Assembly: GCA_002238865.1 (NCBI GenBank)
Contig: MPNE01000035.1
Span: 1-43,665, forward strand
Length of the DNA: 43,665 nucleotides
Source of the DNA: Gemmatimonadetes bacterium bin94
GTDB taxonomy: Bacteria; Gemmatimonadota; Gemmatimonadetes; Longimicrobiales; Gaopeijiaceae
Direction of reading: 5' to 3'
How positions within the stretch are numbered: the stretch's first letter is position 1; every line of letters begins with the position of its first letter. The notes beneath the pieces were generated by a model. The model worked only from the letters and a program-made list of their open reading frames with translations, had not been told where the DNA came from and ran no database searches. Both the position numbers and the translations under genes were made by a program. Shown piece after piece: positions 33,727-42,579 of this stretch.

Positions 33727-35259
33727 CTACCAGGCGTGACCCTTCCCCGGCGTGGAGAAGATCCTCTCGTACGGCAGGGCGTCGAGATCCACGACCCTGC
33801 CGTCACGTATCACCATTCCCAGGGCCCTGATGTTCCCGATGTCCTCAAGAGGGTCCGCGTCCAGCAGCAGCACGTCGGCGTATTTTCCGGCTTCGAGGGT
33901 CCCGAGCTCGTCCAGCATCCCACTCGCGATGGCTCCGTTTCGGGTCACCGCCACGATCGCTTCCATGGGTGTCATGCCGAGTTCCACCAACCCTTCGGTC
34001 GCGATCACGCTACCGATGCCGAACGACTGGTTCTCCAGCTTCTTTTCGCGGCGGAATTCCGGAGCGGCCCCCAGGTAGTTGTCGGTGCCGATCGTCGTCA
34101 CACAGCCCCCGGCGATCAGCTTCTCCGCATTCGTGCGGCGGATCTCCATCGATTCGCCGGCGGCCCGGCGCTCCGCGCGCAACTCGGCCGAGGTCTTCGC
34201 GAGCCCGTCGCGCCGGCGGCTCCCGGCCTCCTCGTCCGGCTCCGCCACCGCCTTCTCCCGCGCCTCCACGTGCTCCTGCCACGGCTTGCCGGTGATCGTG
34301 TTGGAGAGCATCGCGCAGACGATCCCGCGGTCGGCGATCTCTTTCACGAGCGCGTCGGGCGTCTCCTCAGTGAGCACTTCCGGGTGCTGAATCAGATCGA
34401 GTCCGGCGCGAACCGACATCCACAGCCCCTGCGGAGATGTCGAGTGCGTCTCGGCGATCAGGCCGCGCTTGTGGGTCTCTTCGACCATCACCCGCTGCGC
34501 CTCGGGCGAGAACCCGATCATCACCGGATTCGAAAAATGACCCGTGCCGCCGTACTTGATGAAGTCGGGGCCCAGGTCCAGGTACTCGTTGACAGCGACC
34601 CTCAGGTCCTCGGGTTCCATCTCCATCCACTCCTCGCCGGAACCCTGCGTGATGAAGTCGTTGAACTGCTCCTGGAAGAGGGTCAGCCCCTGCTGCCGAA
34701 TCAGGGAGAAAGAGATCGTGTACGGTCCCCCCCAGCCGACGATGTTGCCCGCGACCAGCATGCGCGGCCCGACAGTGTCCCCGCGCGCGATCGCGTCGCG
34801 AATCTCCATCAGCGGGAGGAGCGACCCGTAGCTGTCGCGTACGGTGGTGAAGCCGTGCTTCAGCTGCATCTGGGCCGCTTCGAGGGTGAGGTTCGCGTTC
34901 CTGTCCTCGTAGCGGACGAGCGTCTCGTGTCCGGAGTAGAGCGAGAGGTGCACGTTGCTGTCGATGAAGCCGGGGGTGACGAACTTCCCCGCGCCATCGA
35001 TCACGCGCGCGCCTTCGGGGACCTCGACCGAGGCGCCCGGGCCCACGGAGGTGATCCGGTTGCCTTCGATGACGACCGTGCCGTTCACGATCGGGGGACC
35101 ACCATTCCCGTCGATGATCGTGCCTCCCACGATGGCGAGCGTGCTCACGGGGTCCTGCGCGGCGGCGGGGCCGGGTGCGGAAAGGAGGAACCCGGCGACC
35201 GCGCCCAGGAGCATGGCGTCGCCGCGGATTGAGCGCGTGTGGGAACGGATGGTCGTCAT
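33727..35259 (-). CDS. Secreted imidazolonepropionase-like amidohydrolase with altered first metal motif
   Basis: 510 residues from ATG 35259, with GAGGAGG just upstream. A Sec signal peptide ends AAAQD. The amidohydrolase barrel is recognisable: TIIDGNGGPPI, AETHSTSPQ, LIQHPE, TTIGTDNYLG and the C-terminal GTLEAGKYADVLLLDADPLEDI. The usual first metal motif PGFIDxHxH reads GFIDSNVHLSL, with Asn in place of the first His. Either this clade uses a one-metal site or a different ligand, or the enzyme is impaired. The role may be peptide or imide hydrolysis in the periplasm. It is divergent from the M28 peptidase. Confidence 0.85.
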   Translation of the reverse strand: MTTIRSHTRSIRGDAMLLGAVAGFLLSAPGPAAAQDPVSTLAIVGGTIIDGNGGPPIVNGTVVIEGNRITSVGPGASVEVPEGARVIDGAGKFVTPGFIDSNVHLSLYSGHETLVRYEDRNANLTLEAAQMQLKHGFTTVRDSYGSLLPLMEIRDAIARGDTVGPRMLVAGNIVGWGGPYTISFSLIRQQGLTLFQEQFNDFITQGSGEEWMEMEPEDLRVAVNEYLDLGPDFIKYGGTGHFSNPVMIGFSPEAQRVMVEETHKRGLIAETHSTSPQGLWMSVRAGLDLIQHPEVLTEETPDALVKEIADRGIVCAMLSNTITGKPWQEHVEAREKAVAEPDEEAGSRRRDGLAKTSAELRAERRAAGESMEIRRTNAEKLIAGGCVTTIGTDNYLGAAPEFRREKKLENQSFGIGSVIATEGLVELGMTPMEAIVAVTRNGAIASGMLDELGTLEAGKYADVLLLDADPLEDIGNIRALGMVIRDGRVVDLDALPYERIFSTPGKGHAW

Positions 35260-35501
35260 CGGATCCTCCTCTATTCCTTGTCGTTGGCCGCGATGCATTC
35301 GCTTTCGGCAAACTATCGGGCTTCCGGGATGACCGCACGCGTTTGTCCCGGGACCAACGCATCGGCCCGTCCGTCGCCATGCGGGCCCGCCCCTTCCGTG
35401 ATCGCTTGCCCCGCCTCCCTCTTCGTGCGATATGAATAACCGCGGACCGCCACGAGCGTCCGTTCCAGTCCCGACCCCGACCTCACATCCCGACCCAGCC
35501 G

Positions 35502-37643
35502 ATGCCGAATACCTTCCCCCGCACGACCAGATCCCTCGCAGCAACCGTCACGATTCTCGGGGCGGGCGCACTCACCCTCGTCGCACTGTCCCGGCAAACC
35601 GGCCTCACCGGCTTCACCGACGACCGCGCGGCGCAGCAGCTGGCGTGCGAAGTGCGCTTTCTGGAGCTGCCGCGCGGCGAGTCGTTCCGGGAACACTTGC
35701 GCACGATCACCGAGAACCCTCACCCCGCCGGGTCGGCGGCGCAGGCCCGCGTCGGGGAGTACCTGGCCCGGGCGATGGAGCGCGCGGGCCTCGAGGTCAC
35801 GAGCCACCCCTACGACGTCTACCTGCCCGAGCTCACCGACGACGTCGAGGTCCACATCGTGACACCCGTGGCCATGCAGCTGTCCAACCGCGAACCCGCG
35901 CTTGACGAGGACCGCTTCTCCGGCCACCCCGACCTGCTCAACGGCTGGAACGCCTTCTCCGGGTCCGGCGACGTCACCGGCGAGGTAGTGTACGCCAACT
36001 ACGGCCGGCGGGAGGACTACAGGGCGCTGGACTCGATGGGGATTGCGCTGTCCGGGAAGGTCGTCATCGCTCGCTACGGCGGGAACTTCCGCGGCTACAA
36101 GGTCAAGTTCGCCGAAGAGCGCGGCGCGGCGGGTGTGATCATGTTCAACGACCCGGGGTCTTCCGACTTGGCGGCCTACCCCGAGGGACCGATGATGAAC
36201 GGGCAGACGATTCAGCGCGGGTCGGTGCTCACGCTGCCGTGGACGGGCGATCCGCTGACCCCGTTCGTGCCGGCGCTGCCGGTGGACGGCGACCGGCAGG
36301 TGGAGCGGCTCGACCCCTCCGAGGTGCCGCTGCACACGATCCCCGTGCTGCCGATCGGCTACGAGGCGGCGACGGAGATCCTGTCGCGCATGACCGGCAA
36401 CGAAGCCCCCGACGACTGGGACGCCGGGGTGGAGCTGGACTACCGGCTGACCGGCGGACCGGACCTCACGGTGCGCGTGCGGGTCAATCAGCCGAAGGGC
36501 CTGGTGCGGGCGACAAATGTGGTCGGCACGATTCGCGGCAGCGAGTTCCCGGACGAGTGGTTCATCCTGGGCGCGCACTACGATCCGTGGGGCTTCGGCG
36601 CGATCGACCCGAACGGGGGAACCGCGATGCTCCTCATTCTGGCCGAAGCACTCGGCGAACTGGCCCGGGACGAAGCGTGCCGTCCGCGCCGCTCGATCAT
36701 GATCGCCCACTGGGATGCGGAGGAATACGGGATCATCGGGTCGACCGAGTGGGTCGAGGAATTCCGCGAGGATCTCGAGGCGAATGCGATCGCGTATATC
36801 AACGCCGACGGGGCGGTATCGGGAGCCAACTTCGGGGCGTCGTCGTCACCGTCGCTGAAGAGCCAGATCCTGGAGGCCACCAGGGCCGTTACCTACCCGG
36901 GCACGGGGGAGCCGCTCTACGACTGGTGGATGGAACGCGCTCCCGCCGGAGCGAAGGAACCCTCGCTGGGCAACCTGGGCGGCGGCTCCGACCACGTTGG
37001 CTTCTACACCCACGCGGGCGTGCCGTCGGGGGGACTTTCGTCCAGCAACCCGGGCGGTGTCTACCACTCCAACTACGACAACTTCGCGTGGTTCGAGCGC
37101 TTCGGGGACAGCGAGTTCGTGTACGGCCCCATGGTCGCGCAGGCGGACGGGATCCTCGCGCTGAGGTTCGCCAACGCCGACGTACTCCCCTACGACGCCG
37201 CCCGCTACGCCACCGACACGCGCACCCACGTCGAGACGCTGTACGAGGTCGCCGACCGGCGCGGGCTGAAGGTGGACCTCTCCGGGCTCGTGGCCGCGAC
37301 GACGGAGCTGGACGAGGCAGCCGCGGCGCTGGTATCCGCGCGGGAGCGGTGGGTGAAGGCCGGCGAGGTCGATCCGGCAGTGGCTGAAGCGGTGAATCGG
37401 GCGCTGATCGGGCTGGAGAAGGCGTGGCTGAACGACCGCGGCCTTCAGGGACGGCCCTGGAGCAGATCGATCTACGTCTCGCCGGATCCGTTCAGCGGGT
37501 ATGCGTCGTGGATGCTGCCCGGCTTGCGCTACGAGATCGAGACGGACGACCGCGCGGATCTGCCCGGATGGGAGCGGGTGTACGTGGGGGCGATCCGGGA
37601 CCTGGCCGAGCGCATGCGGCGGGTGGCGGGGATGATGGGGTAG
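35502..37643 (+). CDS. M28B metallopeptidase, glutamate carboxypeptidase II (PSMA)-like
   Basis: 713 residues, the length of the animal and plant homologues. An N-terminal hydrophobic segment (LAATVTILGAGALTLVALS) serves as signal or anchor. A PA domain is inserted (GKVVIARYGGNFRGYKVKFAEERGAAGVIMF region). The two-zinc site is visible at GAHYDPWGFGAIDPNGG (His359, Asp369), HWDAEEYG, INADGAVSG and YHSNYDN. A C-terminal helical, transferrin-receptor-like dimerisation domain follows. It would trim C-terminal residues from peptides outside the cytosol. Close neighbours are a β-propeller protein and a secreted amidohydrolase. Confidence 0.93.
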   Translation: MPNTFPRTTRSLAATVTILGAGALTLVALSRQTGLTGFTDDRAAQQLACEVRFLELPRGESFREHLRTITENPHPAGSAAQARVGEYLARAMERAGLEVTSHPYDVYLPELTDDVEVHIVTPVAMQLSNREPALDEDRFSGHPDLLNGWNAFSGSGDVTGEVVYANYGRREDYRALDSMGIALSGKVVIARYGGNFRGYKVKFAEERGAAGVIMFNDPGSSDLAAYPEGPMMNGQTIQRGSVLTLPWTGDPLTPFVPALPVDGDRQVERLDPSEVPLHTIPVLPIGYEAATEILSRMTGNEAPDDWDAGVELDYRLTGGPDLTVRVRVNQPKGLVRATNVVGTIRGSEFPDEWFILGAHYDPWGFGAIDPNGGTAMLLILAEALGELARDEACRPRRSIMIAHWDAEEYGIIGSTEWVEEFREDLEANAIAYINADGAVSGANFGASSSPSLKSQILEATRAVTYPGTGEPLYDWWMERAPAGAKEPSLGNLGGGSDHVGFYTHAGVPSGGLSSSNPGGVYHSNYDNFAWFERFGDSEFVYGPMVAQADGILALRFANADVLPYDAARYATDTRTHVETLYEVADRRGLKVDLSGLVAATTELDEAAAALVSARERWVKAGEVDPAVAEAVNRALIGLEKAWLNDRGLQGRPWSRSIYVSPDPFSGYASWMLPGLRYEIETDDRADLPGWERVYVGAIRDLAERMRRVAGMMG

Positions 37644-37740
37644 CCCGCGGTCAGGCGGCAAGCCCTCCCCTAACCGCCCGGCCCGCCCTACACTACCTCT
37701 CTGTATCAGCAGGTTGTCACTCCAGGCCCGAGAGGTTCTC

Positions 37741-40563
37741 ATGGTCGCCGTCCGCCTCGCTCCCGCCGCATGCGCGCTCGCCCTTCTCGCTTTCGGTGCC
37801 GTTGCGCAACCCGCCGCTCTCGCCCAGGAGGCCGAAGAGCCCCCGGTCAACCAATCCGACGACCCGCTTCTGAGAGTCTTCGACTGGCGCGCCATCGGCC
37901 CCTTCGGGCAGGGCGGACGCGTTGACGACATCGCGGTCCACCCGAACGACCCTCACACCTACTTCGCCGGCTTCGCCACCGGCGGGCTGTGGAAGACGAC
38001 CAACAACGGGACCACCTTCCAGTCCATCTTCGACAGCTACGGCACCCACTCGGTGGGGGACATCGCGATCTCACCGGCCAACCCGGATATCGTCTGGGTC
38101 GGCACGGGCGAGTCCAACAACCGGCAGAGTTCCTCTTTCGGCGATGGCATCTACAAATCGACCGACGGCGGCGACACCTTCACGCACGCGGGCCTGCGCG
38201 AGACGCAGTCGATCTCTCGGGTCATCGCGCATCCCACCGACGCCGACGTGGCGTGGGTCGCGGCCAACGGCCACCTCTTCGCGGCAAACCCCGAGCGGGG
38301 CGTGTTCAAGACCACCGACGGCGGCCGCACCTGGAGCCATGTGCTCAGCGTCGACGACGACACCGGCGCGACGGACCTCGTCATCAACCCTGCAAATCCC
38401 AACACGCTCTTCGCGGCCACCTATCAGCGGCGCCGCACGGCCTGCTGCTTTGTGGGCGGGGGACCCGGCAGCGGGATCTGGCGCTCCGACGACGGTGGCG
38501 ATACGTGGACGCGGCTGAGCGGCAATGGGCTGCCGCGCGGGACGATGGGGCGCGTTGCATTGGCGATGACCCCCGCCGATCCGGATGTCGTGTACGCGCA
38601 GATCGAGGTCGCGGCCGACCGTGAGGAACCTCTGACCAACGAGGAGCGCGGCGAGCTGGAACGGCTGGGCGACCTGGACGAGCCGCTGCCTCCCGATGAT
38701 CAGTACAACGGGATATGGCGCTCGACCGACGGGGGCGCGTCGTGGGGGTTCCGCAGCAACGAGAACGGGCGGCCGATGTACTTCAGCCAGATCCGCGTGG
38801 ATCCGAACGATCCCCTGACCGTGTACGTTGTCGACCAGCGCGTGCACAGATCGACCGACGGAGCCATGAACTTCGACGTCCTTGACGGCTACGGCCACGT
38901 GGACCAGCACGCCCTCTGGATCAACCCGGCAGACAGCGACCATATCCTGATCGGCAACGACGGATCGGTCGACGTCAGCTATGACCGGGGTGAGACGTGG
39001 GAATCGCACCGGCGCTGGGCGGTGGGGCAGCCGTACCACGCGTCGGTGGACATGCGGCGGCCGTACTTCGTCTGCACCGGTCTGCAGGACAACGGTAGCT
39101 GGTGTGGCCCCAGCCGCGTTCGGGGCGGTGACATCCTGAGCGAGGACTGGTACCGCGTCGGCGGCGGCGACGGATTCTACACGGCCGTGGACCCCACCGA
39201 CCACACCGTCGTCTACTCGGAATCGCAGAACGGCAACATCCGCCGCCTCAGCCTGGCGACCGGCGAGCAGGTCAGCATTCGGCCGCGCGCGCCGACCGAC
39301 AACAACTCCAATACGAACATCGTTCCCGAACCGGCGCTGAACACGGAAATCCGCTGGAACTGGAACACCCCGTTCATCCTGTCGCCCCACAACCCCGATC
39401 TGGTCTATGCGGGCGGGAACCGGCTGTTCCGGTCGCTGGACCGAGGGCAGACCTGGACGATGAGCCCCGACCTCACCAGGGACCTCGACCGTGACGGCGT
39501 CGAGATCCTGGGCCAGGAGAACCGCCTGCCCCGCTGCAACCGCATGGATCGCGGCGAAGAGTGCATTCTGTCGCGAAATGACGGGGTCAGCCGGTTCAGT
39601 ACCATCGTGTCGCTGACCGAGTCGCCCCTGGTTCCGGGTGTGCTGTGGGTCGGGACCGACGACGGCAACGTGCAGGTGAGCCGGAACGGCGGAGCGACGT
39701 GGACCGAGGTCGGCCGCAACATCACCGGAGGGACCATGGGGTACTACGTCTCGCGCGTGGAGGCTTCGCACTTCGACGTCGCCACGGCGTACATATCGGT
39801 CGACGGACACAAGAGCGGCGACCTGCGACCCTTCGTGTACATGACGCGGGACTTCGGCCAGAACTGGACCGACATCACCTCCAACCTGCCCGGGTACGGG
39901 AATGTCAACACGGTGCGGCAGGACCCGAGGAATGCGTCGCTGCTGTACGCCGGGACGGAGTTCGGGTTTTTCGTTTCGCTCGACGAAGGCGGCACGTGGC
40001 GGCCGTTCATGAACGGGTTGCCGGTTGTGCGCGTTGACGACGTGCTCGTGCATCCGCGCGACGGGGATCTTGTGCTCGCGACGCACGGGCGCGGCGTGAT
40101 GATCATGGATGACGTGACGCCGCTGCAGCAGTTGACCGACGAGGCGATGGGCGACGAGCTGTTCCTGTTCGAACCCCGCGAAGCCGTGGCCTGGAAGCAG
40201 GACCGGCGACTGTCAAGGTCAGTGACGGGCGACAAGGTACTGCGCGGCGAGAACGCCGAAGCCGGGGTGGCGATTCACTACTGGCTGCGAGAGGCGTCGG
40301 GGGATGTCAAGGTGACGGTGACGGACGCCGCGACCGGCGAGCTGTTCCGCGATCTGGAGCCGGTCGGGAACAGCGGGATCAACCGGGTGCAGTGGAACCT
40401 GCGCGGGAATCGGCGGGAGGGGCCGCCGGGTGGCGGGTTCGGCTTTGGCGGGGGCCAGGGACCGATGGCCGAGCCGGGGCTCTACCGTGTGACGCTCACG
40501 GTGGACGGGCGTGTGGTGGAGACGATGCTGAGGGTGGTGGAGGATGTGTGGATGGGGGGATGA
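37741..40563 (+). CDS. Secreted sortilin/VPS10-like BNR (Asp-box) β-propeller protein
   Basis: 940 residues from ATG 37741, preceded by GAGAGG; the frame extends upstream without a good start. A Sec signal peptide ends ALAQE. At least eight Asp-box motifs (for example KSTDGGDTF, KTTDGGRTW, RSDDGGDTW, RSLDRGQTW, SRNGGATW) mark one or two large propellers. The last ~120 residues form a β-rich domain (IHYWLREASGDVKVTVTD; VQWNLRG) with a Gly-rich loop. These sortilin-like proteins are abundant in Gemmatimonadota-type genomes and are of unknown function, possibly binding or hydrolysing peptides or glycans at the cell surface. It follows the M28 gene by 97 bp. Confidence 0.88.
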   Translation: MVAVRLAPAACALALLAFGAVAQPAALAQEAEEPPVNQSDDPLLRVFDWRAIGPFGQGGRVDDIAVHPNDPHTYFAGFATGGLWKTTNNGTTFQSIFDSYGTHSVGDIAISPANPDIVWVGTGESNNRQSSSFGDGIYKSTDGGDTFTHAGLRETQSISRVIAHPTDADVAWVAANGHLFAANPERGVFKTTDGGRTWSHVLSVDDDTGATDLVINPANPNTLFAATYQRRRTACCFVGGGPGSGIWRSDDGGDTWTRLSGNGLPRGTMGRVALAMTPADPDVVYAQIEVAADREEPLTNEERGELERLGDLDEPLPPDDQYNGIWRSTDGGASWGFRSNENGRPMYFSQIRVDPNDPLTVYVVDQRVHRSTDGAMNFDVLDGYGHVDQHALWINPADSDHILIGNDGSVDVSYDRGETWESHRRWAVGQPYHASVDMRRPYFVCTGLQDNGSWCGPSRVRGGDILSEDWYRVGGGDGFYTAVDPTDHTVVYSESQNGNIRRLSLATGEQVSIRPRAPTDNNSNTNIVPEPALNTEIRWNWNTPFILSPHNPDLVYAGGNRLFRSLDRGQTWTMSPDLTRDLDRDGVEILGQENRLPRCNRMDRGEECILSRNDGVSRFSTIVSLTESPLVPGVLWVGTDDGNVQVSRNGGATWTEVGRNITGGTMGYYVSRVEASHFDVATAYISVDGHKSGDLRPFVYMTRDFGQNWTDITSNLPGYGNVNTVRQDPRNASLLYAGTEFGFFVSLDEGGTWRPFMNGLPVVRVDDVLVHPRDGDLVLATHGRGVMIMDDVTPLQQLTDEAMGDELFLFEPREAVAWKQDRRLSRSVTGDKVLRGENAEAGVAIHYWLREASGDVKVTVTDAATGELFRDLEPVGNSGINRVQWNLRGNRREGPPGGGFGFGGGQGPMAEPGLYRVTLTVDGRVVETMLRVVEDVWMGG

Positions 40564-40571
40564 GGGCTACC

Positions 40572-40658
40572 CGACATGAGCCTTCAGATTCACATGTCGT
40601 TGTGAGGGTTCGGCTTACAGATTTCGGCGGGCGGATTCCCGCTGATTGACTCCCGCCG
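40572..40658. terminator. Stem-loops between the propeller and integrase 3' ends
   Basis: Two imperfect hairpins lie between convergent genes: CGACATG (40572-40578) with CATGTCG (40593-40599), and CGGCGGG (40625-40631) with CCCGCCG (40652-40658), the latter enclosing GCGGG/CCCGC. There are no U-runs, so termination is only likely. A further 7-bp inverted repeat GGGTCAG/CTGACCC (40667-40683) spans the integrase stop codon. Confidence 0.3.
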
Positions 40659-40669
40659 ATTGGTCTGGG

Positions 40670-41827
40670 TCAGGCGCTGACCCTAGGGCGACTGTCCAGA
40701 GCCTTCCTGAGCTGTACCGCGTCGGCCTGCTGGTAGCAGCGGAGCACCGTCTGGGCCTCCTTCCAGCCGCCCAACTCGCACAGCACCTTGAGCGGAAGGT
40801 CCATGAGGTCGGACGCGAACTTTCGCCGCAGCGAGTGCCAACCCCGCCGCGCCTTCGGCTCCAGTCCTGCAAGTCGCTCGGCCTTGCGCCACCAAGCACC
40901 CGCCCGCCCGCAGCTGATGCTCGCCGAAGGGTCCCGCGGTGCGGGGAGGACCAACGCCTCCCCGTTCCCGGGGTTCGTTTCGCGCGCTTCCTCCAACACT
41001 GCTACCGCCTCGTCCGTCATCGGCGTGACGTGCTCGTAGCCGGTCTTCTCGTGCTCCGCGCGCCACCGCACCTCTCGGCCCTCGAAATCGATGTCCCCCC
41101 ACCGAAGGTTGCGGATGGCCCCGATGCGGTGACCGGTCTCGTGCGCGAGCACGAACGCGACGTGGAACCGCCAATCGACCCGCCGCGACACCCCGAGCAT
41201 CGCCTGGTACTCCTCCTCGGAGAGAACGACTCGGGTGGGGTTCTTCTCCTTGGGCGTCTTCAGTCCCCTCAGCGGGTTGGAGTCGAGAAGGAGCCTCCCC
41301 TCCTCGTCTCTGGACTTCGTCGCCCAGTTGAGTACCGCGAGCAGGAACTTCAGGTCCAACTCGATGGTCCGGTTGGACACGGGCTTGCCGCTCGGTCCGA
41401 TCCTGCCGGTCCGGCGCTCCCGTATGAAGCGGTCCCAATCGCGCTGAGACAGGGTCTCGGGCCTTCGATCCCACCCGAGAAAGTCGAGAAACATCCTCGT
41501 CCGGATTCTGTCCCGGTGCCGGACCCGCTTCGTCTTAGCGGGCGTCACCTCCTCACCGTAGATTTCAAAGAGCATCTCCAGCGTGAGCGGCTCGGGCTTG
41601 GCTTCCGCCTTGCCGTTCGGCGCGTCGATGAACCCGGCCGCGAACTCGTCCGCCTGCCGCTTGGCCCTTGGCCAATCGCGGTGTCCGAGCGACCGACTCA
41701 GCCTGCGCCCGTTCTCGCGCCACTCAATCTGGAAGAGGCCGGTCTTCGGGTCGGGAAACACCCGGACCCGGTTCCTGCCCCACTCGCCGGCGCCGTAGCT
41801 CCGGCGGCTTCGTTTCGTGCGTGCCAT
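40670..41827 (-). CDS. Tyrosine recombinase (phage/island integrase)
   Basis: 385 residues from ATG 41827. An N-terminal arm-binding-like region (FQIEWRENGRRLSRSLG), a core-binding domain at about 80-185, and a catalytic domain. Catalytic residues are Arg234 (TGHRIGAIRNLRW), Lys261 (HEKTG), His331 and Arg334 (WHSLRRKF), Trp355 in place of the second His (LGGWKEAQ), and the nucleophile Tyr365 (LRCYQQ). It is apparently intact. It transcribes away from the unknown gene at 42580, with a 750-bp intergenic region holding inverted repeats. It probably inserts the island whose other end lies beyond the window. No tRNA target was seen. Confidence 0.92.
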   Translation of the reverse strand: MARTKRSRRSYGAGEWGRNRVRVFPDPKTGLFQIEWRENGRRLSRSLGHRDWPRAKRQADEFAAGFIDAPNGKAEAKPEPLTLEMLFEIYGEEVTPAKTKRVRHRDRIRTRMFLDFLGWDRRPETLSQRDWDRFIRERRTGRIGPSGKPVSNRTIELDLKFLLAVLNWATKSRDEEGRLLLDSNPLRGLKTPKEKNPTRVVLSEEEYQAMLGVSRRVDWRFHVAFVLAHETGHRIGAIRNLRWGDIDFEGREVRWRAEHEKTGYEHVTPMTDEAVAVLEEARETNPGNGEALVLPAPRDPSASISCGRAGAWWRKAERLAGLEPKARRGWHSLRRKFASDLMDLPLKVLCELGGWKEAQTVLRCYQQADAVQLRKALDSRPRVSA

Positions 41828-42579
41828 CGTTCGATTCCTCTCTCGATGGACTGCACGATCTGCGCAACCGAAAGATCGTGGAGAGAAGCCTTGTCCGCCA
41901 GATGTGAGGCTCGGGGCGATGGAATCGTGCCGGAAATCGCCTCCGTGGCGATGCGTTCGTCCGCCGTCCTGGGGCTTGCCGGCCTTCGAGCGGGAGGCCA
42001 TGATTCGGAGGCGGTTTTCGACGCTCCCGTTGCCGATCCAGAGGTGTCCGGCATACATCAGGGTCGATGTGCACGAGAACCGCGCTCGGACGGGACACAC
42101 TGCACATTCTGCAACTTGCTGGCGTTCTTGCGCTTGCACCGCATATGCCGGGGCGGCCGTGGCGCGCGGGCGCTTGCGGTCGTTGCCGGGAGCGACCCCC
42201 GTATTCGGCATGCCTCATACGGCACGGCGACGGTTGGGATGTGCACTGCAATCCCCACCCTCGCGTGGGGGTCGCTCCCGGTCCAGCAATCCCGTGCGGG
42301 AAGGCGTCGTGCGACCGCGGAAGGCGCTCGCGGGCGGTCTAGAGACCATTGCCGCGGCCTCCAGCCTGGGGGGGTTGCGATTCGCCCACCACTGTGTGCG
42401 CCGAGCCGTTGGGCGGAGGTGCGGTTCACCTCGCTGGATCGGTCTTGTCGAGAAACGCGGAACGCGCCGAGATTTTGAAGGACGTGGGGAGCGGTCGAGG
42501 ACGCCCCTTCGTACCGTTAGCGCACCTCTCGCTCCGGCGGAGGGAGAGAGACTCATTTCCCCGGAAAGGAGCGGCCCCA
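41828..42579. other. Intergenic region between integrase and the right-end gene
   Basis: About 750 bases with no convincing reading frame on either strand; codon use in the short open frames looks random. It should hold the promoters of the two divergent genes and perhaps integrase or excisionase binding sites. The only clear structures are the nested inverted repeats at 42186-42281. Confidence 0.5.
42186..42281. repeat. 15-bp inverted repeat enclosing a 24-bp palindrome
   Basis: CCGGGAGCGACCCCC (42186-42200) is repeated exactly as its complement at 42267-42281, with 66 bases between. The left arm overlaps a 24-bp palindrome (42199-42222) with 10 of 12 pairs matching and core GGCATGCC. The arrangement, upstream of an integrase gene, suits recombinase or regulator binding, an element end, or a strong hairpin. 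It does not look like a terminator. Confidence 0.6.

Noticed and set aside
38071-40086. A 671-codon minus-strand frame inside the β-propeller gene
   Set aside because: The plus strand carries a complete signal peptide and repeated Asp boxes; the antisense frame has no domain.
42067-42342. Cys-rich 91-codon frame in the integrase upstream region
   Set aside because: No ribosome binding site, coding bias or domain; it lies across the inverted repeats.
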